Source: Verrucomicrobiaceae bacterium
GTDB lineage: Bacteria > Verrucomicrobiota > Verrucomicrobiia > Verrucomicrobiales > Verrucomicrobiaceae
DNA length: 31,576 nucleotides
Assembly: GCA_021151605.1 (NCBI GenBank)
Contig: JAGKWZ010000086.1
Span: 1-31,576, forward strand
Direction of reading: 5' to 3'
Shown: piece after piece, positions 20,709-29,566 of the stretch
How the letters are laid out: every line of letters starts with the position of its first letter
Position numbering within the stretch: the stretch's first letter is position 1
Translations under genes and position numbers: made by a program
The notes under the pieces: model-generated
The model's database searches: none
What the model saw: only the letters and a program-made list of their open reading frames with translations
What the model was told of the DNA's origin: nothing

Positions 20709-21890
20709 ATGAGCTCGCCGCGTTCCCGATCCCCGAACCCTCTTGCCGTCCTTGCCTTCGGGATGCTGATGGGGGCGCTCTCGGTGGGACTTTGGATGTG
20801 GTTGCTGGAGCCTGGCGGGTATCGCCACCAATGGCAGTCCAAAGTCAGTCAGGAAGTGGTAGAAGGCGCGCATCTTTCGAAGGCTGAGGCTACTGATTCG
20901 CCCAACATGGTGCCGACACAGCCTACGATGGAAGACTTCTCGGAAGACAAGGTCAGCCATGCTCCAAGCACTGCCTCCACAGCGGAGAGCTCCCCACTCA
21001 ATGCTGGAACATCACCGCTTCATCAGAGGCCTGATTCGAGTCCTTGGTCCTACAACTCAGGTGGCGCTCAATGGCTGGGACAAAGACTGCAAGTGGAAGC
21101 CTGGGCGCTCCTGCCAGGAACCGAAAAACATCTGCCGCCGCCTGACTTGATGAGTGAGTTTTGGTCCCAAGCAGTGATCACCAAACATGGAGGAGTCGTG
21201 CTGCTGGCTTCGGGCCACTTTGCGACGTGGGATTTCTCACACCCGGGCTATGCACAGCGACTGATGAGTCCGGTGAGCATCCAAAAGCTAACTTCGACAC
21301 CCGCCGAGGCTTTGGCTCTCGATGCACAACATCGCGTCTGGGAGATCGACGTGCATGATCACCCAGCGCTGACTCCCATTCACGATGGATGTGGCGATTT
21401 GTTTTACTCAGGCAGAGAGAGCGAGGCTCTCGTTAGTCTCGAAGGCGGAGACCTCATGATTCTCGACCTCAGGCGACCAGAGCGGCATCACACGATCTCC
21501 CCACCTCCAGGTGCAGGGGCCATGCAGGCTGTGCTGACGGAAGATGGAACCGTCTGGGTGGCATCGAAGGGACTTTGGAAGCTGGCACCAAGAACCCAGT
21601 CATGGAAAAGAGTCTCCGATGCGGACGGCACCATAAGCGTCATGGGGGATGGCGTGCTCGTGCTCAGTGACGGCAACCTTCTGTTGGTCGGCACAGCCGA
21701 GCCGCCGCCGCCCCAGCCTCACATTCAAATGACGAAATCAGAAGCGGGAATCGCTGCGTCATTGCACGACAACATGCAGATCACTGTTTGGGGCTCGCTC
21801 CTAAAAGGAGGCGAACCAAGACACCTGAAAACGGCGCTAAATGCCGAACAGATCGCGCTCGGCCCAACCGGCGTTCTCGTGGCTTGGTAA
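20709..21890 (+). CDS. Membrane-anchored protein of unknown function, propeller-like
   Basis: The product is 393 residues. A short basic N-terminus precedes one membrane helix (residues 12-33, AVLAFGMLMGALSVGLWMWL). Next comes a low-complexity Ser/Thr/Pro/Glu-rich linker to about residue 115, then an extracytoplasmic domain with repeated strands such as GGVVLLASGHFATWDFS, GGDLMILDLRRPE, GTVWVASKGLWKLAP and GVLVLSDGNLLLVGTA. The strand pattern suggests a WD40/PQQ-like propeller, but no family is recognised. The 131-bp gap to the divergent cca start holds no promoter I would defend. Only the topology is reasonably certain. Confidence 0.6.
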   Translation: MSSPRSRSPNPLAVLAFGMLMGALSVGLWMWLLEPGGYRHQWQSKVSQEVVEGAHLSKAEATDSPNMVPTQPTMEDFSEDKVSHAPSTASTAESSPLNAGTSPLHQRPDSSPWSYNSGGAQWLGQRLQVEAWALLPGTEKHLPPPDLMSEFWSQAVITKHGGVVLLASGHFATWDFSHPGYAQRLMSPVSIQKLTSTPAEALALDAQHRVWEIDVHDHPALTPIHDGCGDLFYSGRESEALVSLEGGDLMILDLRRPERHHTISPPPGAGAMQAVLTEDGTVWVASKGLWKLAPRTQSWKRVSDADGTISVMGDGVLVLSDGNLLLVGTAEPPPPQPHIQMTKSEAGIAASLHDNMQITVWGSLLKGGEPRHLKTALNAEQIALGPTGVLVAW

Positions 21891-21905
21891 GTTTATCGGA
21901 GTGCT

Positions 21906-22001
21906 GGGAAAGCTTTCCCCATCATTCCACCCCACATCATTTTGCCCTTCCGTCCGGCGGAGAAGACGTGGGTAGAATGATGACGGGTAAAATGATGGGG
22001 A
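21906..22001. repeat. Large imperfect inverted repeat, REP-like
   Basis: The outer arms TCCCCATCATT (21916-21926) and AATGATGGGGA (21991-22001) are exact reverse complements. The inner arms CATCATTTTGCCC (21935-21947) and GGGTAGAATGATG (21970-21982) match at 11 of 13 positions. The left end also contains a perfect 14-bp palindrome, GGGAAAGCTTTCCC (21906-21919). The structure fills most of the gap between two co-directional genes. Its repeated (G)AATGATG words look like REP-type dispersed elements. It may also act as a terminator. Confidence 0.55.
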
Positions 22002-22050
22002 GCCCACAGGCCTCGTGAAAGGAATGGCGGGGGCTTCGTGATCTTGTCCC

Positions 22051-25026
22051 ATGAAGTTCCTCCTTTCTTTCCTGCTCCTCATCAACGGCATCGCTCAGGC
22101 TCAGATGGCGAATCAGCCGCCGATGCCGCAGTGGATCGGGGTTTCGACGGAGACGGTAGCGGGGATCGAGACGCGCTTTGAATCCGAGGGGCGTCTGCTG
22201 AAGGCGATCCTGCTGCTGGCTTGCGAGACGGACACGGAGGTCAGCTTGAACGGAAAGGCGGTGCAGCAGGTCAAGGCGACGCACGATCAGCCTGCGGTGA
22301 GTCTGGATCTCACAGCGCGGATCGTTGCGGGCATGAATGTGCTGCGCCTTACAGCTGCCAAACCACGCGTGGCGGCGCTGCTGGAGCTGAATGGCGATCT
22401 CGCCGCCGTGCGCTGGGTTCCCACGGATGCGAAGTGGACTTCGCCCGATGGGAAGGTGGTCGTCCATGGCGAGGTGGAAGCGGCAAAGAACCCGTTTGAT
22501 CTCAAGAAGACCTTCGATGCCTACAACTCCTGGCAGCTCGCGAAGCCCGGCGCTCAGAGTCAGGCCACGGACCCGAAGGACTTCACTTTGCTGCCCGGCT
22601 TCAAAGCGGAACTCGTGCGCTCGGCTCAGCCGGGTGAGGACTCGTGGGTGGCGATGGCCTTTGATCCACAGGGGCGGCTGACTTTGGCCAGGGAGAAGAA
22701 GGGACTGCTGCGCCTGAGTGATGTGGGCACTCCTGCCCGCAATGCCCGGCAGGAAGGAGTGCCTGCTCCACTGGAAGAGATCGAAAGCACGCTGCTGGAG
22801 TGTCGCGGGCTCGTGTATGCCCACGGCGTGCTTTACGCGAACGCGAACAACAGCAAGGGGCTGTATCGCCTGAGCGATGCCGATGGCGATGGTGTCTTCG
22901 AGAAGAAAGAGGAGCTCATGCACAGCGAAGGCGGTGTGGGGCATGGGCGGAATCACATCAAGCTCGGTCCTGACGGGCGCATCTGGGTGGCGCATGGAAA
23001 CAACGTGCTGCTGCCGAGCCCGCTCGCGGAGGATTCGCCGCTGCGGAACTACGCGAATGATCAGGTGCTGCCGAACCCGTGGGATGGCAGCATGTTTGAC
23101 GGCACCGTGGAGCTGCCCGCCGGGCACGTGGTCGCCTTGGATCCGAAGACGAGCCGCATCGAGCTGGTCGCTGGCGGCCTTCGCAACCCCCTCGACATCG
23201 CCTTCAATCGCGAGGGCGAGCTTTTCACCTTTGATGCCGACATGGAGCGCGATGTCGGCACCTCCTGGTACATGCCGACGCGTGTGCTGCATGTGGTGCC
23301 CGGTGCCGACTTCGGGTGGCGTCGCGGCACGGGCAGGTTTCCTTCGTGGTATGTGGATACACTGCCGAGCGTGGTGGACATCGGCCTGTCATCGCCCACC
23401 GGCATCTGTTTTGGCTATGGCGCGAAGTTCCCGAAGAAGTATGAGGACGCGCTCTTCATCCTCGACTGGAGCTACGGGCGCATCATCGCCGTCCACATGC
23501 AGGCAAAAGGCGCGAGCTACACGGGCACGCAGGAGACCTTTGTGTCAGGTCGTCCGCTCAATGTCACGGATGCCTGCGTGGGGCCGGACGGCGCGCTGTG
23601 GTTCATCACGGGCGGGCGCGGGACGCAGAGTGGGTTGTATCGGGTGACGTGGGAGGGGGAGAGCGGTGAAAAGTCACCACCTGGCCAAACTAGTGCTGAT
23701 CGATTCGCAGCATCTGCTCGAGCGCTGACGAATGAACTCTACCAGTTTTTCGTGCCGCCGTCTGATGGATTTTGGCAAACAAATGATCCCAAACGAAAAC
23801 TCGAAAACATCCTGCCACTCGAATGGGAAGGCGCGATTGGCGACCGCTTTATTGATCACGCTGTGCGTATGGCAGTGGCGCATTTCCCAGCCCAAACACT
23901 CAGGGAGAGGGTTATTATAGAGAATGATCCTGTCTCGGCTCTTCGTTTATGGCTCGTCATGATGCAAAGGAATGAGAAACTGGCAGTTCCAGAAGTCATT
24001 AAACGTCTGAAATGGCTCCACGATGGCACTCTGACATTTTACCAAAGACTATCGCTTCTTCGCATATTAGAGGTCGGCTTATCCAGAATGCCGGAAGAAT
24101 TTACCCCTCATCAGTCTGCCATATTGGAATCTTTGGAGCCGCTTTATCTGGCGATGACGCGCGAGATGAATCAAGAACTCTGCCGCCTGCTCATCCGGCT
24201 CGGCTCCAAGCAGGTGCTGGCGAAGACGCTGCCCATGCTTCGTGACGCGACGGCGAGCGAAGATCTCATCTTCTACCCGATGCACCTGCGCTACCTCAAA
24301 GAGGGCTGGTCGCTAGAGTCGAAGCGCATCGTCTTCGAGGCGCTGAACCGTGCTGAGAAGCACAATGGAGCCAGCACTTACTTCAAAAGCATCTCGGACA
24401 CGCGCAGTGAACTGGCGGCGGCACTGAGCACGGAAGAGATGTCAAAGCTGGCCGAGGTGGTGCATCCTCCAAAGCCTGCCGCGCTTTCTCCGCACGCGAT
24501 GCCGGGGCATACCTTCCGCGTCTGGAAGCTGGAGGATCTGGAGCCGCGACTTGCCGAAGTGGGCAAGGGACGTTCCTTTGAAAAGGGCAAGGCAGCGGCC
24601 ATCGCCTCGCAATGCGTCTTCTGCCACACGATGAGCACGGATCGCAGTCTGCCAGCGGGTTTGTTTGGCCCGGAACTGGTGCAGGTGTCGGCTCGATTCG
24701 GGCGGCGAGACCTGCTCGATCACATCCTGAATCCATCGAAGATCGTCGATGAGAAATTCCGCTTCGTGACGATCAAGCGCGCCGATGGCAGCACGGTCAT
24801 GGGCAGCCTCGAAAGCGAGGACGATGAGCGTGTCGTGCTGAAACCGAATCCGCTTTCCCCCGAGACCGTGGAGGTTGGCAAAAGCCTGATCAAGGAGCGC
24901 AGCGTGTCAGAGACCTCGCCGATGCCCGCAGGCCTGCTGAATGCACTGAAGGCCGAGCAGATCCTCGATCTCCTGGCCTTCATCGAGGCCGGTGGCGATG
25001 CAAAGAAGGCGAACTTCCAGCCTTGA
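22051..25026 (+). CDS. Secreted PVC-type membrane-bound dehydrogenase with C-terminal haem-binding domain
   Basis: The product is 991 residues with a signal peptide (MKFLLSFLLLINGIAQAQ). Residues 25-150 look like a galactose-binding-type beta sandwich (EVSLNGKAV, SLDLTARIVAGMNVLRLTA). Residues 175-545 form a propeller of the PQQ-sugar-dehydrogenase-like class (LLPGFKAELV, GHGRNHIKLGPDGRIWVAHG, GGLRNPLDIAFN, GADFGWRRG, ACVGPDGALWFITGG). A helical region follows. The C-terminus has a c-type haem motif C855-V-F-C858-H859 and the LLDHILNPSKIVDEKF and MPAGLLNAL segments typical of TIGR02603. The N-terminal part fits TIGR02604, the Pirellula/Verrucomicrobium dehydrogenase domain. It probably oxidises a carbohydrate or related substrate outside the cytoplasm and passes electrons to its haem; the substrate is unknown. 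Codons for residues 540-695 are markedly AT-richer than the rest. recO follows after 31 bp. Confidence 0.8.
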   Translation: MKFLLSFLLLINGIAQAQMANQPPMPQWIGVSTETVAGIETRFESEGRLLKAILLLACETDTEVSLNGKAVQQVKATHDQPAVSLDLTARIVAGMNVLRLTAAKPRVAALLELNGDLAAVRWVPTDAKWTSPDGKVVVHGEVEAAKNPFDLKKTFDAYNSWQLAKPGAQSQATDPKDFTLLPGFKAELVRSAQPGEDSWVAMAFDPQGRLTLAREKKGLLRLSDVGTPARNARQEGVPAPLEEIESTLLECRGLVYAHGVLYANANNSKGLYRLSDADGDGVFEKKEELMHSEGGVGHGRNHIKLGPDGRIWVAHGNNVLLPSPLAEDSPLRNYANDQVLPNPWDGSMFDGTVELPAGHVVALDPKTSRIELVAGGLRNPLDIAFNREGELFTFDADMERDVGTSWYMPTRVLHVVPGADFGWRRGTGRFPSWYVDTLPSVVDIGLSSPTGICFGYGAKFPKKYEDALFILDWSYGRIIAVHMQAKGASYTGTQETFVSGRPLNVTDACVGPDGALWFITGGRGTQSGLYRVTWEGESGEKSPPGQTSADRFAASARALTNELYQFFVPPSDGFWQTNDPKRKLENILPLEWEGAIGDRFIDHAVRMAVAHFPAQTLRERVIIENDPVSALRLWLVMMQRNEKLAVPEVIKRLKWLHDGTLTFYQRLSLLRILEVGLSRMPEEFTPHQSAILESLEPLYLAMTREMNQELCRLLIRLGSKQVLAKTLPMLRDATASEDLIFYPMHLRYLKEGWSLESKRIVFEALNRAEKHNGASTYFKSISDTRSELAAALSTEEMSKLAEVVHPPKPAALSPHAMPGHTFRVWKLEDLEPRLAEVGKGRSFEKGKAAAIASQCVFCHTMSTDRSLPAGLFGPELVQVSARFGRRDLLDHILNPSKIVDEKFRFVTIKRADGSTVMGSLESEDDERVVLKPNPLSPETVEVGKSLIKERSVSETSPMPAGLLNALKAEQILDLLAFIEAGGDAKKANFQP
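23665..24140 (+). other. Low-GC segment inside the dehydrogenase gene
   Basis: Sample 60-base blocks here have about 42-48% G+C (23761-23820, 25/60; 23881-23940, 29/60; 24001-24060, 26/60), against about 65% in the 5' part of the same gene (22981-23040). Codons change accordingly, for example ATTATAGAG and TTATCC. The segment starts next to a small inverted repeat GGTGA/TCACC (23665-23678). The frame continues through it without a break. Confidence 0.6.
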
Positions 25027-25057
25027 GTTGAAGCTCACGGCACGCGACTGAAACCCC

Positions 25058-25624
25058 GTGGAAAAAACCGAAGCCATCATCATCGGGCGCATGCGCTACT
25101 CGGAGACGACGCTGATCGTCCATTGGTGCTGCCCGGAGATGGGGTTGTTTAAGACCATCGCCAAAGGGGCACTGAGGCCGAAGTCGGCGTTTGCGGGGAC
25201 GCTGGATCTCTTTGTCTCGGCGGAGATCCGCTTTGCCAGGGCGAAGTCTGGAGATCTGCACACGCTGGCGGAAGCTCGCTGGACGAATCCACGCCTCGGC
25301 CTGCGGCAGAGTTATGGGCGAGTTTTGGCGGCGACTTACATGGTGAAGCTGGTGGAGCTGGTGGTGGAGCCTCATGCGCCGATCCAGGCGATCTATGAGC
25401 TGCTGGTGAAGGCACTCGACTATCTGGCGGAGCATGATCCGAGCCGTGCGCTGGTGGAGCGCTTCGAGCTGCGGCTGGCGGAGGATCTGGGGCTCGTAGG
25501 TGAGCGTGCGGCCGGCGCGGGTGAGTCGGCAAGAGCGATCGAGGAGAACTTCCACCGTCGGCTGCCCGTGCAACGGCGGCAGTTGCTGGAGTGGATCACT
25601 TCACAAGCACCGACGCGAGGCTGA
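25058..25624 (+). CDS. recO: DNA repair protein RecO, short form
   Basis: The product is 188 residues from a GTG start (25058). The N-terminal OB fold is recognisable: EKTEAIIIGRMRYSETTLIV, then MGLFKTIAKGALRPKSAFAG and LDLFVSAEIRFARAKSGDLH. A helical middle follows (LAATYMVKLVELVVEP, ALVERFELRLAEDLGL). RecO binds ssDNA and SSB and, with RecR, loads RecA at gaps. The protein is shorter than the usual 230-260 residues and lacks the four-Cys zinc site found in many RecO proteins; E. coli RecO also lacks zinc. It lies 31 bp downstream of the dehydrogenase gene and may be co-transcribed. Its last 29 bp overlap the 3' end of the convergent mgtE gene. Confidence 0.75.
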   Translation: MEKTEAIIIGRMRYSETTLIVHWCCPEMGLFKTIAKGALRPKSAFAGTLDLFVSAEIRFARAKSGDLHTLAEARWTNPRLGLRQSYGRVLAATYMVKLVELVVEPHAPIQAIYELLVKALDYLAEHDPSRALVERFELRLAEDLGLVGERAAGAGESARAIEENFHRRLPVQRRQLLEWITSQAPTRG

Positions 25625-26801
25625 GGAAGACACCCATGCTGACCACGTCCGTGGCGGTGGTGAGGAAGATGCTGGAAGCCGTGGCTGGATCAGCACCCAA
25701 TCGACGAAGCACGAGTGGAATAAGCGCACCGCAGAGGCCGCTGGTGACACAACTGGCCACCATGGAAAGCCAGACGACTCCGGCGAGAGTCAGCGCCTCG
25801 GGATTGTGCTGCACAGTGGCATAGACATACATGCCGAGTCCGGCACTGACGCCGACGAGGATTCCGTTGAGCAAGCCAAGCACGCCTTCTTTCAGCACGA
25901 GTCGGCGCTCATCGCCATCTTCGAGATCTCCCATGGTCATGCCGCGCAAAGCCACCGCAAGCGCCTGGCAGCCTGTGTTCCCTGACTGACCTGCGAGCAC
26001 CGGAAGAAAGGCCGCCAGCAACACAATGCGATCCAAGGTTTGCTCAAAGAAGCCGACGACACCCGCGGCGACAAAGCAGGTGAGCAGATTGATCTGAAGC
26101 CAGGGATGGCGGAATCTCAGACTGCGAAGGATGGGCGTGCTCAGGCGCTCCTCTTTCTCCACACCGACCATCGTTCCTGCCTGGGCGCTGATCTCGATGG
26201 CGCGGGCCTCGAAGAGATTCTGGCCGCGCACCAGTCCGAGCAGGCGGCCTTCGGCATCGCAGACGGGATAGACCGGGATGTGGCGATTCACCGTGCTCTT
26301 CATGGCATCGGTCAAAGCCATGTCAGGAGCCAAAGCGAAGACGTTTTGGTACATCACTTCGGAGAGCAGTGAACCGGGCTTCCCCAGCATGAGATCGCGG
26401 AAGACGAGCACGCCGAGCAGTTTGTTCGCCTCATCCGTCACATAGCCATAGGTGATGAAGGCGCGCTTCGTGAGCTTTCGCAGCGCCTCAATGGTATCAT
26501 GCACCGTCATGGTCGGGCGGAAGACAGCCACGGGCGGCTCCATGAGCCAGCCGACACTATCCTCAGGATACTGGCGGTTATGCATCCACTGGCGTGACTT
26601 CTCGATGGGCGCCGCGGCGAGGATGCGGCAGCGATGCTCGTCCTGCATCTCGTGCAGCACCTGCTGGGCCACCATGGGATTCAGAGACTCCAGCACAAAA
26701 GCGCCTTCTTCAGGTGACTTCGTCTCCAACAAATCCGCGACGGAATGGGGCGCGAGAGTTTGGACTTGGTCGAGAAGTGCGTCTTGGGATTCGTGGCTCA
26801 T
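25596..26801 (-). CDS. mgtE: Magnesium transporter MgtE
   Basis: The product is 401 residues. A short N-terminal helical domain (1-80) is followed by two CBS domains (about 84-145 and 148-205; SVGWLMEPPVAVFRPTMTV, RHIPVYPVCDAEGRLLGLV) and a membrane domain from residue 237 with about five helices. The pore signature PVLAGQSGNTGCQA (267-280) and the Asp of TTATDVVSMGVF (D385) match the Mg2+ pathway of MgtE/SLC41 channels. In this family the N and CBS domains close the channel when cytosolic Mg2+ is high. The N-domain is shorter than the roughly 130 residues usual for the family. The gene is last in a minus-strand run, 51 bp after the sulfatase gene, and overlaps recO tail to tail. That upstream gap is too short for a Mg2+ riboswitch. 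Confidence 0.88.
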   Translation of the reverse strand: MSHESQDALLDQVQTLAPHSVADLLETKSPEEGAFVLESLNPMVAQQVLHEMQDEHRCRILAAAPIEKSRQWMHNRQYPEDSVGWLMEPPVAVFRPTMTVHDTIEALRKLTKRAFITYGYVTDEANKLLGVLVFRDLMLGKPGSLLSEVMYQNVFALAPDMALTDAMKSTVNRHIPVYPVCDAEGRLLGLVRGQNLFEARAIEISAQAGTMVGVEKEERLSTPILRSLRFRHPWLQINLLTCFVAAGVVGFFEQTLDRIVLLAAFLPVLAGQSGNTGCQALAVALRGMTMGDLEDGDERRLVLKEGVLGLLNGILVGVSAGLGMYVYATVQHNPEALTLAGVVWLSMVASCVTSGLCGALIPLVLRRLGADPATASSIFLTTATDVVSMGVFLSLASVLVK

Positions 26802-26852
26802 GTATCGGTGAACTAAAGCGATGCTGCTGGGTCTTGTCCAAGGCGCTCTGCC

Positions 26853-28313
26853 TCAGCCTTCATCTTTGCCAGCCGGACGGATGGCGTTTCCTTTCATGCC
26901 CGTGAGAGTGTCCCCAAGCTCGGCGCGGAAGGGTTCAGCGAGCTTCTTCAGGCGCTCGACCACTTCGGGATTTGCCGCGCTGACATCCTTCGTTTCACCA
27001 GCATCCGTGCTGAGATCATAGAGCGCTGGCTCCTGCTGGGCGACCTTGTAGCCGTGGCGTGTGGCGATGCCTGCGATACCGCTCTGAGTGATGGCGGCGG
27101 GCTTCATGTTCTCCCAGTTCGAGGGTTTGCCATCGCGGCCCGGTGTGTCATGCGGGGTGATGTAGGGATGGGCAAAATGCAGCTTCCATGAGCCGCTGCG
27201 GACAGCTTGCAGCTCGGTGCCTGCGTAGAAGGCGATGGCTTCATGCGGTGATTTCGCGCCTTCTTTGCCGAGCAAGAGATCACTGACATCGCGCCCGTCG
27301 ATCTTGTTCTTCGATGCAGGCGCACCGAGCCAAGTCGAGATCGTGGGCAGCAGATCCATCTCGGTGATCGGCTCGTCACAAACGCGGCCCGCAGGCACCT
27401 TGCCGGGCCATTTGGCGATGAAGGGCACACGCACGCCGCCTTCGTAACTGGTGAGCTTGCCTTCGCGGAGCGGTGCTGCACTACCCGCATGATTGCCGTA
27501 GCTGAGGAAGGGGCCGTTGTCGGAGAAGAAGATGACGAGCGTCTTATCGGCGATGCCGGCCTGCTGCACGGCGGCGAGGATCATGCCGACGCTCCAATCC
27601 AGCTCTTCCACGACATCGGCGTAGAGCCCATGAGGTGACTTCCCTTTGAAGCGATCCGAGGCAAAGATGGGCACATGAGGCATGACATGCGGCACGTAGA
27701 GGAAGAAGGGCTTGGCTTCGTGGCGACGGATGAAGCTCACCGCTTTCTCTGTGATGCGGCGGGTGAACTGGCTCTGATCAGGATCGGTCTCGATGACCTT
27801 CGCATCTTCATAGAGCGGCAGCGGCGGCATCTCGGCGGCGAGGCTGGGGTGATACTTGCTGTTGTCGTTTGAGTAGGGGATGCCCCAGAATTCATCGAAC
27901 CCATGCTTCAGAGGCGAAAACATCGGCGTGGTGCCGAGGTGCCATTTCCCGAGTGCGCCAGTGGTATAGCCCTGCTGCTTCAGCATCTCGGGCAGCAAAT
28001 GCTCGTCGGGGTGGATGCCTTCCTTGCTCGTGTGATTTAGCGCGCCCTGCATGGACACGCGGTTCGGGTAACTACCGCTCATCAGCGCCGAGCGTGAGGC
28101 GCTGCACACGGCCTGCGTGACATAGAAGGAGGTGAACTTGGTGCCCTCTGCCGCGAGCGTGTCCAGGTTTGGCGTGCGGATTGTTTTGCTGCCAAAGCAA
28201 CCCAGGTCCGCGTAGCCGAGATCATCCGCGAGGATGAGGATGATATTGGGCTTTTCCTGAGCTGAGAGCGGAAGGCAGAGGGCGGAGAAAATGAGTAGCA
28301 GGCGGAGACGCAT
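26853..28313 (-). CDS. Secreted sulfatase, arylsulfatase A family
   Basis: The product is 486 residues with a signal peptide (MRLRLLLIFSALCLPLSAQ). It hydrolyses sulfate esters, probably on polysaccharides, outside the cytoplasm. The active-site signature is C70-S-A-S-R74 (CSASRSALMSG), in which the Cys is converted to formylglycine. Metal ligands fit D30-D31 (LADDLG) and D265-N266 (FFSDNGPF). K123 and H125 (GKWHLG), H213 and K286 complete the expected pocket. A C-terminal subdomain ends with ALYDLSTDAGETKDVS, common in this family. Because it uses Cys in the signature, it depends on a maturation enzyme (FGE or anaerobic type); none is confirmed here, though the fragment at the left edge may be one. 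Sulfatase expansion is common in Verrucomicrobia and Planctomycetes. Confidence 0.9.
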   Translation of the reverse strand: MRLRLLLIFSALCLPLSAQEKPNIILILADDLGYADLGCFGSKTIRTPNLDTLAAEGTKFTSFYVTQAVCSASRSALMSGSYPNRVSMQGALNHTSKEGIHPDEHLLPEMLKQQGYTTGALGKWHLGTTPMFSPLKHGFDEFWGIPYSNDNSKYHPSLAAEMPPLPLYEDAKVIETDPDQSQFTRRITEKAVSFIRRHEAKPFFLYVPHVMPHVPIFASDRFKGKSPHGLYADVVEELDWSVGMILAAVQQAGIADKTLVIFFSDNGPFLSYGNHAGSAAPLREGKLTSYEGGVRVPFIAKWPGKVPAGRVCDEPITEMDLLPTISTWLGAPASKNKIDGRDVSDLLLGKEGAKSPHEAIAFYAGTELQAVRSGSWKLHFAHPYITPHDTPGRDGKPSNWENMKPAAITQSGIAGIATRHGYKVAQQEPALYDLSTDAGETKDVSAANPEVVERLKKLAEPFRAELGDTLTGMKGNAIRPAGKDEG

Positions 28314-28359
28314 GGCTCGTGAATAGCGGACGCGTCCCGGCTTTGCCAGAAGAGAAAGC

Positions 28360-29547
28360 TCAGACGAGCTGCCGCTCCTCGTTCAACTGGCGGGCCTGCT
28401 CCACCCACTTTTCGCGGACGATGCGGTCTTTGAAGGCGAGCCGATTGGAGAACTCGCGAATATGGCGCTCTTCCCAGGAGGCAATTTGCCGCCAGGTGTA
28501 GATGCCAAGGTCGTGCAGGCGCTTCTCCAGGACGGTGGCGATGCCTTTGATGCGTGTGAGATCGTCCGCGTGTGGCGGGGCGATTTTAAAAATGAGGCCC
28601 AGGGCAGGATCGAGTTCCGGCAGGACTTCCGGGATCGCAGAGCCTGGAGAGGAAGCTGGAAGCGGAGGCAAAGAGATGGCAGAGGGGGCGGTGGCAGGCG
28701 CTGATGATGGGGGCGGTGGCGGAGCCTTAATGATGGCTGCTAGGGCAGAAACGGCGGAAGAGCTAAGGAGGGGTTCTGGCGCCTCGCTGAGCAGGAACCC
28801 AAAGGGAGTCACATCCTCATCACCAGGGGTGTGAATGGCGCCGTTCGCCTGCGCGGCCGGTGCCGCAGGTTTGGGAGCTTCCGGGGAGGCTGCTTTGGTG
28901 GTCTTTACCCGGATGGTCGGGCGGCGGATCGTGGCGGTCTTGGGCTTATCAGCAGGTGCCGGTATGCTGGGAGCTGAAACTTCGGGCAAGGATGCCACGG
29001 ATGGCAGGAGGGGCAGAGCCGGCATCTCCACTGGACCCGGCTCACGAGCAGCAGGTGTCGCCACTGGCGTGGGAGCAGGTATTGCAGCTGGCAAGGGGGC
29101 AACAGGTGTGGCTGCTGTTGTAGGTGCCGCAGGTGCGGCGGCTGGTATGGGGGCCGCAGATGTGGGGGCAGGTGTTGCAACTGGCAAGGGGGCCGCAGGT
29201 GTGACTGTTGGCGTCGGTTCTGCGGGTGGCAGCGATCGTTCGGGGAAGATTTCTCGGACGTTTGGCAGCACTTCCGTCAGCAGCGCGGGCGGCGGATTTA
29301 GCGGGCTCGTGGAAGGGCGCATCGTTTGCTCCGCCAGCTTTCGTTTGAGCACGGCGATCTCCTGGAGCTGGCCGGCATTTTCCAGTTTCATGTGTTGAAG
29401 CTGCCTCTTATACCGGCCCCAGATGGTGCCGCCCATGCATATCCCGAGCAGGAAAAACATGGACGCCAAGGCAAATACGAAAACTCCGCTATGCAGCAGA
29501 AAGTAAATGAGCGGCTCGGACTCGAGGACGGGAAACTCGATCTTCAT
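28360..29547 (-). CDS. Membrane-tethered protein with Pro/Ala-rich linker and C-terminal helix-hairpin-helix domain
   Basis: The product is 395 residues. A membrane helix (about 16-44, FVFALASMFFLLGICMGGTI) is followed by a short coiled coil (45-74, KLENAGQLQEIAVLKRKLAE), a Pro/Ala/Thr-rich low-complexity stretch (about 78-315) and a C-terminal helix-hairpin-helix domain (DDLTRIKGIATVLEKRLHDL, then GIYTWRQIASW). The last domain resembles the small HhH domain seen at the ends of many predicted nucleic-acid or envelope proteins (LxxIxGIGxxxxxxLxxxGI). The long linker would let it reach far from the membrane. It begins 19 bp after the OmpA-family gene, so the two are probably an operon. Function is not known; DNA binding is only a possibility. 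Confidence 0.65.
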   Translation of the reverse strand: MKIEFPVLESEPLIYFLLHSGVFVFALASMFFLLGICMGGTIWGRYKRQLQHMKLENAGQLQEIAVLKRKLAEQTMRPSTSPLNPPPALLTEVLPNVREIFPERSLPPAEPTPTVTPAAPLPVATPAPTSAAPIPAAAPAAPTTAATPVAPLPAAIPAPTPVATPAAREPGPVEMPALPLLPSVASLPEVSAPSIPAPADKPKTATIRRPTIRVKTTKAASPEAPKPAAPAAQANGAIHTPGDEDVTPFGFLLSEAPEPLLSSSAVSALAAIIKAPPPPPSSAPATAPSAISLPPLPASSPGSAIPEVLPELDPALGLIFKIAPPHADDLTRIKGIATVLEKRLHDLGIYTWRQIASWEERHIREFSNRLAFKDRIVREKWVEQARQLNEERQLV

Positions 29548-29566
29548 AGGCTGGGAGTGGGGTGGC

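Noticed and set aside
21937..23292. 451-codon open frame on the minus strand opposite the dehydrogenase gene
   Set aside because: The product is a His/Arg/Gln-rich shadow without domains and runs through the REP-like repeat; the plus-strand gene has a signal peptide and family motifs.
26802..26852. Mg2+-sensing riboswitch upstream of mgtE
   Set aside because: Only 51 bp separate it from the sulfatase gene, too short for the known ykoK or mgtA leaders, and no matching stem is visible.
28835..29398. 187-codon Gly/Ala-rich plus-strand frame
   Set aside because: It is the complement of the Pro/Ala-rich linker of the helix-hairpin-helix protein and is explained by that low-complexity sequence.
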